A DNA stretch of 64,000 nucleotides, from positions 10,467,501 through 10,531,500 of the forward strand of contig NC_087258.1 in the NCBI RefSeq assembly GCF_037042905.1, written 5' to 3'. Each line of letters starts with the position of its first letter. Position 1 is the first letter of the stretch. Below are positions 23,489 to 35,520 of the stretch, piece by piece. Source of the DNA: Lytechinus pictus (taxonomy: Eukaryota > Echinodermata > Echinoidea > Temnopleuroida > Toxopneustidae). The position numbers and the translations under genes were made by a program. A model generated the notes under the pieces. It saw nothing but the letters and a program-made list of their open reading frames with translations. It made no database searches and had not been told where the DNA came from.

Positions 23489-25374
23489 CTGGAAACCAAA
23501 AAAAAAAAGAACTTGTAAGATAAATATATACAAATTGTATGTACATGTAGGTATGCTCAGCTCAGCTATTCTTAAATCTTGATTAACTTCTGATGGGCAT
23601 CATAATTTGCCAATTTCTTTTCATTCAATCTTCCAGCAACAGTAAGTCACCATATCAAATCATGCCGACAAAAAAAACGGTATTGGCCACAAAGAAACGC
23701 TGTTATCGCTAACAAAGCACTAAAGCACACAACAACAAATAAACACAAAGCACAAAACAGTATGCCCAGTCACATCTTTTGGATTGTGATTTAAAACGTT
23801 GACCCAAGATGAAGAAAAAAAAACATGTTGTGACTAGACAATAGCATGAGGCATCGCTGTGACAGAGCCTCTGTTAGCGCTAACATTTATGTGCAGCCAG
23901 TACAGGATTATAGTATGCAGTTCTAAGAAACATTGTATTCAGCACTAGGGGAGAGTAGGGCGATTGAGGCCACGGGGTAAATAAGGCCCCCAGTTAGTTT
24001 TTAGCTCACTGCTCAAGTTTACCAGTGTCGATGGGATTGCTGTTGGTGAGGTGTTTGAGACAGTTCCTTAGCACATATTTTGAGCATAAAAATGTCTCAT
24101 AGCATAATGCACTTGGCCAAGAGGAGCACAAACTTAGCAGCACCTCAAAACAAAAACTTTGAAAGAAGCATCGCCACTTTAGGGAGGCGAGTACTGTACC
24201 CACCCCGTAATGTGTATTAAATTTTATCTTAGTTTACTAAGATAAGATTATGGTACATGCCATAACTGTAGTAAAATTCACAACTTTCCCTCATTTTTTT
24301 CTGACTGGAAGCCTGTGAACTTAACATGCCTGATGGGGCAAATGAGGCCCCTGGATTAAAACATAATTAACACTGTGTGGTTACATCTCTTAAAACAGCA
24401 AAATACAGTGTAGACATCTCAAAACTTGCTTATGTACACTAAAGTGTCCATTTCCAATAGAACATACACATAATAATGTTCTATAACAGTTGAAAACACA
24501 ATCCAAAAAGTATTTTTTCATAACATTGGCTAGGATTGATAAATAAATCCTTAAATGGGGGCCTTTGGAAAAATAATTAAATATCAATCCTGTGATTGTT
24601 ACTAGTACATGTTTAGTCACTGTATCAAACCAACTGAACTAATATTATTTTGAATATAGCTACACAAAATAGATTTTAATCAAGGCACCTTATTTATCAA
24701 TCTCTTATGTTTATTAGAAAATAGATGAATAAATGGGAAAAAGATTAACACAATAACAATACATATACTTAGACAAGACAAATATATGTAAATTTATAAG
24801 AAATAGAAATATATAATGAACTGATGAATAGGAAATAGTGACTGCAGACACAGACTAAATGGCATTAGTACATAAAGCCATGAGATAAATGGAAAGATGA
24901 ATTCTAGAAATTTGAGAATACACAGATGAAGAGATAAATAGATATAAAATGACAAACATATTGAAAAGATGATGTATAAGTCTTATAAGATAAAAATGAA
25001 AATATTGAAATAGAAAATTACTAAAAAGTAGGCCTAATAATTACAAGAAGACAAAGTCAAAGATTTCAGGTCTAACTAAAAATGAATCGGCGGCCCTACA
25101 TGTATGTCTATTTAGAAATTGTAAGACAAGATCCAGTTAACCCTGAACTCCCAGAAGACTGAGAAGAGGAGCATTTTTCATAGGGAATTTGCTTAAGCCT
25201 ATCACATTTGTTTGCTTTCCAAGTTGATCCATCTGCAGTCAAATGTAAAATAGTCCCTGAATAAAATAAAGGCCAAACTGGAGACAGTCAGAAGGCCAAA
25301 TGCTAAATACTCTCAGGAATAACCGTCATTTCTGGGGTTTTATTTAAAAATTCCCGACATTTTACTATACATGT
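23489..25374. other. Non-coding region upstream of SDF4 coding exon 1
   Basis: A 5'-UTR exon of SDF4 must lie somewhere upstream, but none could be located. At 23947-24350 there is a repeat-like stretch (GGGGAGAGTAGGGCGATTGAGGCC ... GGGGCAAATGAGGCCCCTGG). From 24640 to 25080 the sequence is A-rich with GATAAATAGATA-like low complexity. Confidence 0.4.
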
Positions 25375-25377
25375 ACT

Positions 25378-26053
25378 GGTGAGTGGAGCCAACGTAGTAT
25401 GTAAAGCCCTCGTTCTACTATCTATGCCGATGTTGCTACGGTTAGACAAACCTTCAGATCGGGTAGGAAGGATCGGGGAAAAATTAAGCAGCACGATATA
25501 CCATAAACCTTGTTCATTGAATGAGTGTACCATACCAGGAGTCAACGAAAAATAATGTGCGGCAATAATAACTGTCAAAACCCAAAGAACGGGGGATTAA
25601 TTATGTCCATGTGCCGCTATTACTTAGTAGGGCCTACGCCAGGAATAACCCGCTCATCCCACGTCCACGACTGCACGCCGTGTCATCTACGGCTACGCTT
25701 TTCTCGCTATTCCCCCAACAATTAAAAATGAGCGTTTTCTAATCGGGAAGATCGGCATGAAATTGTTCAAAAATTTTGGGCGATCTCGCCGATCTGAATA
25801 TTAGGCCGTGCACCATTACCCAGTCATTACAAACACAACGTTGTTATGATGGCATGCTGCCCCCGATTCCTGTCCTGCTCTCCGACTCCGCCGATCTAAT
25901 GATCGGGATAGATCAGGGGTTTCCGATCATAATGGAATGGCCCCTTAACAGTTACAGAAACTGAAGTTTTCTTTTTGGTCTAGGCTACATGTAGACCAAA
26001 AGCTTCGGTCTCTGTTATCCGCTGAACTCCGTTGCATTGGCTCCACTCACCAA
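25378..26053. repeat. Inverted-repeat segment, possible DNA element with CpG-containing interior
   Basis: GGTGAGTGGAGCCAACG at 25379 is mirrored by CATTGGCTCCACTCACC at 26035-26051. Inside, near the right end, ACAGAAACTGAAG...TTTGGTCTA is mirrored by TAGACCAAAAGCTTCGGTCTCTGT (25953-26018). The interior is locally CpG-rich with repeated GATCGG words. It could be a MITE or promoter-associated sequence; function unknown. Confidence 0.45.
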
Positions 26054-27042
26054 TTACAGAGACCGAAGTTCTAAATCTAACTCGATCTGTACAGGGACTC
26101 AATGGCCACATGTTAATGTATTAAGTTTGGATAAACCAGAGAAGTGGGAGTTGCGCGACAGCCGAAGTAAGTAAAAGTCACTGGGTTTTTTTCCTTTTCC
26201 TTTTTTTTTCCTTTTTTTTTTTTCCTATTTATTTTTTTTAAAGTTAATTTTTTCCCATTTTGGAGCATCTACATCTCACTTCAGGCCAAAACAGAATAAT
26301 AATCTTTATTTACTTTGGTCCAGTTCTTTTTATACATTTTTAATTTTATGAAATAAAAAAAATCGATGAGCCCCGGCCGTCGCCCTCGGGGCGGGGGGAT
26401 TTTGGCTTTTTGTATAATAATATTAATAATAAATAGTTAATAATAATATTTATATTATAATATGTTCACCCCTTTAAATTAATGGCGGCTGCGCGATCGC
26501 GAGCCGTCTGTGTACGAGGAGAAATTTGAAGAATTTTTTTTTTTTTAATCCTTGAAACAGACGGCTGCCAGCTATCTAGGCTACATGTAACTTAGAATTA
26601 GATATAACTTGTTACAAATGTTAGCCTGATCCGACTGTTAAAAAGTGTTAGAATTATCTGACCCGTCGAACAACTTTTTTTAGAACATGTGGGACTGAAC
26701 TCTCATTCAACTCTGACTTGAGCTCTGCGACTGCGTCGCGTCTCTGACATTGTGCAGTAAATTTTTGGTCACTGATGCTCATCAAATGCTGGTCAATCAA
26801 CAATCATACTAATCATAGAAAAAAGGCTTTATCATGAACCCAAAAATACGATAAAACTTACATTCTCTGCAAAAGATGTAGGGTAAAATTTTAAAGACGT
26901 CGTTATAATTTTTTAAAAATACACCAGAGTACACACGTCTTGTGTGCATGTGTGTGTATGTGAACTAGTCTAGAACTCTAGTCTCGATTCCACAGACTTA
27001 ATTGTAAGACTAGAATCAGCAATTGGTTAATTGCCAAATAAA

Positions 27043-28316
27043 GAAGACCCCCCCCCCCCCCCGTGGCGGATCCAGGCGGGGGCACATCCGGCCCGTCCCC
27101 CCCCCCCTTGAGAGCATAAATGTAAAATATGCCGTTTTTACCCAAGTGTGCCCCATATATAAAGCGAGGACTTTCTTTTTGCTTAATTGTCAGCGGAAAA
27201 ATGTGCCCCCCCCCTTTTTGGAAAATCCGGGATCCACCCCTGAGCAATCCTAATAAGTGAATCTATAGTCTCACTACTAGACAGAAGTTGATGTTTTATT
27301 TACTTTCAAACATGTACTCACCCCCCCCCCCCTAGCTTGAATCAGCGGCGTAACAGGGGTCGGTGGCCAGGGGGGCAAGAGCCGAAAGTTCCCGGTCATA
27401 TCATGGTATGAACAGGCGTAATGATGTAATGAGGCGACTATTTTGAGAAGGCCAGATATTGCGTATCGGGCAGCATTTATCTTTTTTTTTTAATTGCGAG
27501 CGAGCGAAGCGAGCAAGCAAAAATTGTGACCTTTTTATACAATAATCCAATATTATGATAGATTTTGACATGATATCCAGAGAATAATATATTTCACTAT
27601 ATCTCTCTTTAGATTCCTTTTTTTGTGGTCTGTACGCCACATGTGAACAGGATTGTGCTATATACTGTGCCCCTCGTTTTTTTTTTAACTCTTCACGCTA
27701 CTGCCGCAAAGAATCCTGTTCACATGTGGCGTACAGACCACAAAAAAAAAGGAATCTAATGAGAGATAGAGTGAAATATTTTATTCTCTGGATATCATGT
27801 CAAAATCTATCACAATATTGGATTATTGTATAAAAAGGTCAAAATTTTTGCTTGCTCGCTTCGCTCGCTCGCAATTTAAAAAAAAAAGATAAATGCTGCC
27901 CGATACGCAATATCTGGCCTTCTCAAAATAGTCGCCTCATTACATCATTACGCCTGTTCATACCATGATATGACCGGGAATTTTCGGCTCTTGCCCCCCT
28001 GTTACGCCGCTGATTCAAGCTAGGGGGGGGGGGTGAGTACATGTTTGAAAGTAAATAAAACATCAACTTCTGCCTAGTAGTGAGACTATAGATTCACTTA
28101 TAAGTATTGCTCAGGGGCGGATCCCGGATTTTCCCAAAAGGGGGGGGGGCACATTTTTCCGCTGACAATTTGACAATGAAGCAAAAAGTCCTCGCTTTAT
28201 ATATATGGGGCACACTTGGGTAAAAACGGCATATTTTACATTTATGCTCTCAAGGGGGGGGGGGGGACGGGCCGGATGTGCCCCCGCCTGGATCCGCCAC
28301 GGGGGGGGTCTTTGTT
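27043..28316. repeat. 1.27-kb near-perfect palindrome
   Basis: The left arm 27043-27654 and right arm 27712-28316 (about 600 bp each) are reverse complements with scattered substitutions and small indels. A 57-bp asymmetric spacer separates them. Each arm contains, from outside in: a G/C-run MITE with GTGGCGGATCCAGG...GGGATCCACCCCTGAG ends, a unique-looking piece (CTATAGTCTCACTACTAG), CAGCGGCGTAACAGGGGTCGG, and the GCGAGCGAGCGAAGCGAGC segment. A third copy of the inner half lies at 31861-32215. Arm divergence shows it is not simply a recent copy. Confidence 0.88.
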
Positions 28317-28317
28317 C

Positions 28318-28556
28318 TTCTTTCGTACATTTTCCCGCTTTCCTTCCTTAATTTTCCATTTTAAAAAAAATCTTCATTTTCTTTTCACTTTTCCGGCCCT
28401 TTCCTTTTCCTCCTTTCCTTTTCCCCTTTCCTCCCCTTTCCCTTTCTTTCTCCCTCCTTTTTTTTCTTTTTCCCGTTTTTTTTTGTATTTTCCCGGTGAA
28501 ATCCGCCAGGGGGGCAGCTTGCCCCCCCCCCTGCCCCCCGCCTGTTACGCCACTGG
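28318..28556 (+). repeat. Pyrimidine-rich repeat, copy 1
   Basis: TTCTTTCGTACATTTTCCCGC ... TTCCTTTTCCTCCTTTCCTTTTCCCC ... TTTTCCCGGTGAAATCCGCCAGGGGGGCAGCTTGCCCC ... CGCCTGTTACGCCACTG. A direct second copy is at 33300-33527. Both end in GTTACGCCACTG, the reverse of the CAGTGGCGTAAC terminus of local hAT-like elements, so they are probably right ends of such elements. Confidence 0.65.
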
Positions 28557-29139
28557 CTTGAATACGTCAAACTATTCTTTTCAAAACCGCAGACGCAGTA
28601 AAATCTGTCAAGACATACTTCCCTTACGATATTTTATTTCATCTTCACTTTACTTTATATCTATGTTTTTTTGTATTGTTTTATCATTACTTATCTTAAA
28701 AATTGTCTTTTGAAAAGCTAATTTTAGTCTGGGGCACCTGCAGTTGCGTAACTGCAGGGGGTAGGCTGCCCCCCTCCTGGCAAATTTCGCCGGGAATTTT
28801 TTTTAAAAAAAGAAAGAAAAGGGAGAAAGAAATAAAATTAAGGAAGGGGAAACTTTAGGAAAAGAGGAGGAAAATGAAAATAACGGAATGAAAGCAGGAA
28901 AAGGAAGGAAATTAAGAAGTAATTAAGAAAAAACAAATCATCCCGAAATACTAATATATTAGCATGATATGATAAGTAAGAAAGGGAAATTAAAAATGGC
29001 AAACAAAAGTGGGACTCAGGTAGAATGGAATGAGCCAAAATCCAAATTGAAAAATGAACAAAAGGGACAAGATTTGATTTAAGATAGCTATGATAGCGGC
29101 CATCTATAAGGTTTGAAATGGCCGCATATCAAGAGGTTC

Positions 29140-32100
29140 CGGGAACTCAGCCCTTGAACCCCAACCGAATAGCACTGGCGTACTGATCGATGGAAGGGTT
29201 TGGGCGGCCGTGGCCCTAAAATTTCTACAACCAAGAACAAAAAGAATATCATGTTAAAATCTGTCAGATTCTCATGAATATAGGTGATTTTTTTTCTCGC
29301 TCGTTTCGCTCGGACGGGACTTACATGAATCAACTTTTCGTCACACACGCCATACTGTGCCGGCTCGGTGTAAAAATGGCAGAGGTAAAAATGGCAAAGG
29401 TAAAAATGGCAGAGGTAAAAATGGCAGAGGTAAAATTGGCAAAGGTAAAAATATAAACAAGGAGCTTGGAAGCTCCTTGGTAAAAATGGCAGAGGTAAAA
29501 ATGGCAGAGGTAAAAATGGCAAAGATAAAAATGGCAGAGGTAATAATGGCAGAGGTAATAATGGCAGAGGTAAAAATTTTTACCTCTGCCATTTTTACCC
29601 AGCACCACTGTGGCTCCTCTATTTTTTTTTATTCATCGATCACGCTACTGCCGCATAAAGCTATTTCTCTCTATAATGCTCTCGCACAATAAAAAAAATC
29701 CTGTTCACAGTGGCATAGTCCCTACAAACCAAGAGGAAATAAAAAGGAAAGAAGGAAAAGGAAAGAGAAAAGTTGAAATATTATATTATTTTCTGAATAC
29801 TGTTTCGAAATCTATCACAAAACTTGATTTTTGTAATAAAAATGTCGAATGTTTTTCTCGCTTGCTTATATATACCTCGCACCTTTTTTTTAATATAATT
29901 TTTTTCCTGATACGCCATATCTGGCCCCCTCAAAATTTTACTTCTTTACGCCATGCACTGCCTGTGATATCATGATATGATGCAGGTACATTTTGGCTCT
30001 TGCCCCCCCCCCCCTCGCCTGCGCACCGACCCCTGTTACACCTATGTGGGTCAAGCCTCAACATGCACGTTTTGATTCAAGTCTTTTTAAACTTTTGCAG
30101 TAAACCAATTTCATTCGATTATCTTTCTTTGTATTTGAATTCAATCACATGCCCTTCATAATTATGTATTTTTTTTAAATAATAGATTAGTAATATTAAT
30201 TATACTTACCAATAATAACAATAATAAAGGCAGTGGTGGCGATTCTTGCAGATACTTGACAATTGTACTTGTATGCGCAATAATGAACATTCATAACAAT
30301 TAATAAATCTAATTTCCATTAAATTGATATGGAGTTTTCTTTTTCGCCTCATAGGGAGCGAAGGGGGGAGGCAATAAAAATATAAAGGAATCTGCATGGG
30401 GCCGAAAAAATACTGTCCCCACGCCGTTGGCACAGATCCCCCCCCCCCCGCAAAAAAAAAGAGACAGAGTGTGAGGTGTCAGCGTATAGACGAGGGGTTC
30501 GTGCGGCTTTTCCCCAATAATTGTCAGACCAAGGGGGAATGAGAAAAAGAAAGGGGGAAGGGTAGGGTATGTATAATTTTTAATAATAAAAATATTATGA
30601 AATTTTGTTTTTATTAAAAAAGGACATAGATTTATGAAAGAAACCGACATTCTCGCTCCTTGCATCGCTTGCTCGCTCTCTCTATTTTTTTTTAAGTATG
30701 CCCCATTATAATGTTTGATGAAATTTAGGATATTTGATGAGGATACTAGAGAGAGAGAGAGCACAAAGAAAAAAAGAAAGAAAGTAAAGAAAGAAGGAAA
30801 TATGGGAAAAGAAACAAAAGCGGCAAAAGAGGCAAGTCATGGGCAAAAAAAAATGTTGAAGCAATGCATGGCATTAACTCAAGTTTACAATTTTTTGTTC
30901 ATTTTTCAACGTTTTTTTTTTTTTTGGGGGGGGGGGGCAAAAGGGAGAGTGTGAAAATGGAAAAAAATATCGGTGGCTGTATTAAGTTAAATGTTGTGTA
31001 AGATGCGCATTTCGCTAATGACTTTCAAAAAGTGCCCCAAAATCCCCGTTTTTCAGTTTTACAATAAAAATAATGCGAGCGCGAAGCGCTAGTTTATATT
31101 TTTATATATGCAGAGCCGAAGCGGGATATTTTAAACAATTTTTGTAATCATGACAGGATATAAATCTCACTTAAACATGATAACTTAAGACATAGTTTGA
31201 AATGCGAGATGAAATATAATTATATGCAATGCTGGTGCAAAGCGCGAACGGAATTTTTTAATTTGTATTTTTTTAAAATCATTTGTCAATCCCTTTTTTT
31301 GCATTCCCTTATGTTTTTCTCTTTTTTTATCTCTTTCCTTTTCTCCTTTTTATTTTCCTCTGTCGCTTTTTTTTTCGGGGGGGGGGGGTGAGTGGGTTAA
31401 CGTTTCATTCCCGTGGGTCCGCCTATGTTTATTGAACAGGTTAATGCGAGCGCGAAACGCGAATTGAATATTTATTTTATGACCTGAAAATTATGCTATT
31501 TGCCCTCCGTCCCCTTTCCTTATTTTCTTTAATTTTTCTTCCTTTATTATCCCCTTCTTCTCTTCCTTCCTTCTTGTAGTTTCTTTTTCTTCTTTTCCTC
31601 TCCTCTTTTTTTGTTGCTCCCCATCCACCATTTGCCCCCTTAACAATGTAAGTCGTATGGTTGGCATTATCTGAAAGTAACAAAAGAACATCACACATGC
31701 AAAAAGTTGTTATCCGCTCATGCCAATACAGGGGCCGAGGAACGGTCTTGAAATTGGGGGGGGGGGCTGACCATGCAAAAAGTCACAATCAGATGTCATC
31801 TTTACGTTTTTGCACACGGTTTGGAAAAATGTGTGGGGGCTGAAGCCAACCCAGCCCCCTCCCCAGCGGCGTAACAGGGGTCGGTGGCCAGGGGGGGCAA
31901 GAGCCAAAAATGTCCCGGTCATTACCATGGTATGAACAGGCGTAATGGTGTAATGAGGCGACTATTTTGAGAGGGCCATATATTGCGTATAGGGCAGAAT
32001 TTATCTTGAAAAAAAAAAGTTGCGAGCGAGCGAAGCGAGCGAGCAAAAATTTTGACCTTTTTTATACAAAAATCCAATGTTGTTTTTGTGATAGATTTTG

Positions 32101-32600
32101 ACATGATATCCAGAAAAAAATATATTTCACTCTTTTCTCTTTCCATTCCCTTCTTTGTGGTCTGTACGCCATTGTGAACAGGATTCTTTGTGGCAGTAGC
32201 GTGAAGAGTTAAAAAAAACGAGGGGCGCAGTATGACACATGTGCTAGAAATCTGCTTAATATAATAATCCCCGAGCGAGCGAGAAAAAAAAATCACCTTT
32301 TCATGAGAATCTAACTTTGAGATATTTTTGAAATTATATTCAGTAAATAAAATGATATCCTACACTTTTCCTTTGCTTTTCTTTCCTCCTTTTTTTGTTC
32401 TTGTTTGTAGAACTTGTGGGGGCCCATGGCCCAACCCTTCCATTCTCATATACGGCAGTGCTGTGCGGTTGGGGTCCGGGGCGGAGCCCCCGGAACTTTT
32501 TGATATCAAAGCCATGCATTTAAACCTCGCAGATTGCCGCTATTTCAATCGAATCGCGGGTATATACAGAATATAGCTTTTACTCAACACATTTATTCAA
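29140..32600. repeat. Mosaic of inverted repeat fragments
   Basis: Segments at 29140-29330 (CCCCAACCGAATAGCACTGGC, GATCGATGGAAGGGTTTGGGC, AGATTCTCATGAATATAGGTGATTT, CTCGCTCGTTTCGCTCGG) recur in reverse at 32270-32510. Segment 31861-32215 is a third copy of the inner palindrome arm of 27346-27712 (CAGCGGCGTAACAGGGGTCGG, GCGAGCGAGCGAAGCGAGCG, TTTGACATGATATCCAGA, TGTGGTCTGTACGCCA). Between them are homopolymer-rich pieces and GCGAGCGCGAAGCGC words at 31074, 31226 and 31444. No coding gene seen. Confidence 0.6.
29369..29599 (+). repeat. 15-bp minisatellite GGTAAAAATGGCAGA
   Basis: About 13 tandem units GGTAAAAATGGC(A/R)(A/G)A, interrupted in the middle by a perfect hairpin GGAGCTTGGAAGCTCC. It terminates with one unit inverted (AGGTAAAAATTTTTACCTCTGCC). 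The period is a multiple of three, so several frames stay open and read as K-M-A-E-V repeats. This is a repeat artefact rather than evidence of a gene. Confidence 0.85.
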
Positions 32601-33299
32601 CCCAGTTACGTAATGAACCAAATATTTTTGAGGGGGCATAACATAGCAATGTGGGGAAATTTACATCCTACATCCACTACATGTTGGTTCTACTCTTTCT
32701 ATTTGTCATTATATTGATTTGTTTGTTGAATTTGTTAAAAGTCGCCAGCGTGCAAAGCGAGCTGGAAAAATATTGCCTATTGAAATTGAATTCTAATTAT
32801 GTGATAGATTTTTCCATTATATTCAGCAAATAACACATTTCATTGTTCCCATTCATTTCATTATACGTTGTCTCCTATCTTTTCTTTTATTTCCTCTTAG
32901 GTGTGGAACCAAGACCCCCCCCCCCCCCCGCGCCTATACGCTAGTGATTGAACGTGATTAAACGGGGGCGTTATAGAGCCATTTGATGGTTATAGATGAA
33001 GAGCCCCTACTGCGTTGGGTCCGGGGCAAAGCCCCGGTAGCTAATTTGCATAAAATTTAGCAAGCTTATAGCACAATGTTGTATGCAGTCCATCTTTCTT
33101 CCCGCTCTTTATTTTCAATCCTCGGCAGCCCGGTCGTGTTATTATTATTTTTTCTTTGTTTTCTAATTCAGCTTTTGACTTATTCCATTTTACCTTCGTT
33201 TCCCGCTATTGTTTGCCATTTTGTCATCTTTTAATTGATTTCCCATCATGCTATTGCATTACATAGGCCTATTTTGGAATTATTTTTCTTTCTCAAATG

Positions 33300-33527
33300 T
33301 TCTTCTTTCGTTCCTTTTCCCGCTTAATTTTCCTTTTCCAGTAAAAAAAATCTTTGTTTTCTTTTCACTTTTCCCTTTCCTTTTCCTCCTTTCCTTTTCC
33401 CCTTTCCCTTTCTTTCTCCCTCCTTTTTTTTCTTTTTCCCATATTTTCATTTTCCCGGTAAAATCCGGCAGGGGGGGGGGCAGCTTGCCCCCCTGCCCCC
33501 CCCCTCCCGCCTGTTACGCCACTGCGG
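33300..33527 (+). repeat. Pyrimidine-rich repeat, copy 2
   Basis: Direct duplicate of 28318-28556: TTCTTCTTTCGTTCCTTTTCCCGC, TTTCCTTTTCCTCCTTTCCTTTTCCCC, TTTTCCCGGTAAAATCCGGCAGG, G run, CAGCTTGCCCCCCTG, CGCCTGTTACGCCACTG. It differs by small deletions and run lengths. Confidence 0.7.
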
Positions 33528-33738
33528 GCCCTCCCCCGTTTCCGTGGCCCCTGTAATACACACTTCAAGCAAGAAAGGTGAACAAGAAAGACGTGTTTAA
33601 AAAATATCGCTTTCATTTCAAGAAGACTGGCTGCTTGCCTGTCGAAGTTTGTACCGCAGACAGGGGCCTTTTCCATTGGAGTGATCGAGGAGGGAATTAG
33701 CAGAAGCACCTTTGATAATCATGAACAATATGTATAAC

Positions 33739-34912
33739 CAGTGGCATAACTACAGGGGGGCATGGGGGGCACGTGCCCCCCCCCCCAAGGGCTGACAAAA
33801 AACGGGGGGAATAGGAGAAAAATAGGGAGAAAGGAAGAGAAACGTAGTGGGAAAGAAGAAATTATTGTTCATTATAATGTTATATTGCATTATAATTATG
33901 TTATGTTATATTACATAAGAAACATTTTTTTCATAACCTTATGAAACATAATTTGCTCAGGGCCTATGTCTTCATTGTTCCTGGTGCTCGCATTGTCTGT
34001 TTAACGATATCCTGTTGTACGAAAACCTCCCGTTTTCAAGTCAATATACACCAAATATATATTTCCTCGCACTTCGAGTTATTATTGTTTCATGTAGTGA
34101 CATATGCTTCTTTTTCATGACTACTTAAAGTGACTGCCCCATTTTAAGGTCTTAATATACATGTAAAAGATTTCATGTCCGTGCTTACGTTCGCATTATA
34201 GTGGATTTGTGAGATATATCTGCTCCGACTGCTCTCCATGAATTCCTGAAATCAGTCCTTAAAATTTCCCTTTTTCTGATCTGAATATCACAAATTTTTA
34301 GCTCGCGCTTCGCGCTCGCATCGATCATTTGGTTAGTGAAATACGTATGGTCATACAAACAAGCCTTAGCATGCCCCTCTTCAGGTATTAATTTCCTAAA
34401 TTTTCAGCTCGCGCTAGCAATATTTGATTAGTGAGATGCGTATGTAAATCATGATTACAATGACTACAAGTGCTTCTTGTCTTTAGATGTAATTCTAACA
34501 AAATCAGCAAGCGCTTGGCGCTCGCATTAGATGACTATGGTGAGATATGTATACTCTTAATGGATTCCTCAAATATAGTCCTTAAAATCTCCCTGTTTGG
34601 GGTCAATATATACAAATATTTCAGCTCGCGCTTCGCGCTCGCATTGTTTAGCGAGACAGGTACATATCATGATTACAAAAATTTGATTATAATGTCCCTT
34701 TTTAGGTCTGAATATAAAAAAATTTCATCTCGCGCTTCGCGCTCGCATTATTTGATCAGTGAGATACATATCCGTTTAATGGCACTGTCCTTAAATTGTC
34801 ATCTCTATTAGGTCGTTATGCTAGCTGGCAACTGAGCGTGCTTCGCGCGCTCACTAAGTGACTCAAAATTTTTGCTGGTGCCCCCCATGACGTGACCCAC
34901 GGTACGCCACTG
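33739..34912. mobile_element. hAT-like non-autonomous element with perfect 8-bp TSD and internal unit array
   Basis: Starts CAGTGGCATAACTACAGGGG and ends CACGGTACGCCACTG, in imperfect inverted-repeat relation (CAGTGGC termini, GGGGGGCA / TGCCCCCC sub-termini). It is flanked by the exact 8-bp duplication TGTATAAC at 33731-33738 and 34913-34920. The right half (34290-34860) carries about six degenerate units of 100-120 bp, each with AGCTCGCGCTTCGCGCTCGCATT followed by a GTGAGATACGTAT-like word. No transposase seen, so mobilisation would be in trans. Confidence 0.9.
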
Positions 34913-35110
34913 TGTATAACTAACTTAATAATTCATGCAGGCGCATAGCACGAGCCGAGATTTTTCATATATATATATATATATATATATTGTGTGAAAG
35001 AAATGGATGAAGTGAACAATGGTAGGCGTAGCTTAAATCAAGGTTCCCCAGAGCTATCTACCCTTTTTTTGAAGAGTCAATTGGATCGGGATCACCCTAG
35101 CCACTAACCC

Positions 35111-35181
35111 GTCTCTGTGGTCTAGTGGTTAAGGCACCGGCGTTCAAAGCTGGGGGCCCGGGTTCGATTCCCGGCAGAGAC
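35111..35181 (+). tRNA. tRNA-like gene, anticodon TCA (possible opal suppressor or tRNA-derived)
   Basis: A complete 71-nt cloverleaf. The acceptor GTCTCTG/CAGAGAC is perfect. The D stem GTCT/AGGC pairs with one T-G wobble. The anticodon stem CCGGC/GCTGG has loop GTTCAAA, giving anticodon TCA, and the T arm is CCGGG TTCGATT CCCGG. A box TGGTCTAGTGG and B box GGTTCGATTCC are intact, and a T6 Pol III terminator follows at 35183-35188. The sequence resembles Glu/Asp-type tRNAs. The short variable arm and 7-bp acceptor argue against tRNA-Sec. It may be a pseudo-tRNA or SINE progenitor. Confidence 0.65.
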
Positions 35182-35267
35182 ATTTTTTCGGCATCACCAA
35201 TTTTTCCAAAAACAATATTTAAATATAAAAGAGTTGCCAAAGCTGTAGTACATGTATAACTTCACAC

Positions 35268-35272
<5 letters not shown>

Positions 35273-35334
<62 letters not shown>

Positions 35335-35380
35335 TAATAAATAAATAATAAATTTGTAAATAATAAATTTAAAAATAATA

Positions 35381-35425
<45 letters not shown>

Positions 35426-35520
35426 TTATAAATAATAAATTTGTCATAACTTGACAAAGCCCTATGGGCGAAAATTCAATATTACTGTCCACGGAGTTTT
35501 TATACTTTTCTTTGTTTGAA

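Noticed and set aside
26470..26570. GC-rich GCGCGATCGCGAGCC stretch as the SDF4 promoter
   Set aside because: It has CpGs and a GGCGGC word but no donor that I could tie to the SDF4 acceptor at 23488, so I left it unassigned.
27023..28713. Frames of 76-165 codons rich in Pro, Gly and Phe
   Set aside because: They run through G/C homopolymers and pyrimidine-rich repeats within palindrome arms; composition is low-complexity.
29369..29599. Possible CRISPR-like array
   Set aside because: Units are directly tandem with no unique spacers, the genome is eukaryotic, and no cas-like gene is near.
29274..29692. Long overlapping open frames reading K-M-A-E-V or F-T-S-A-I repeats
   Set aside because: They are translations of a 15-bp minisatellite, open on both strands because the period is a multiple of three. 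There are no splice sites or homology.
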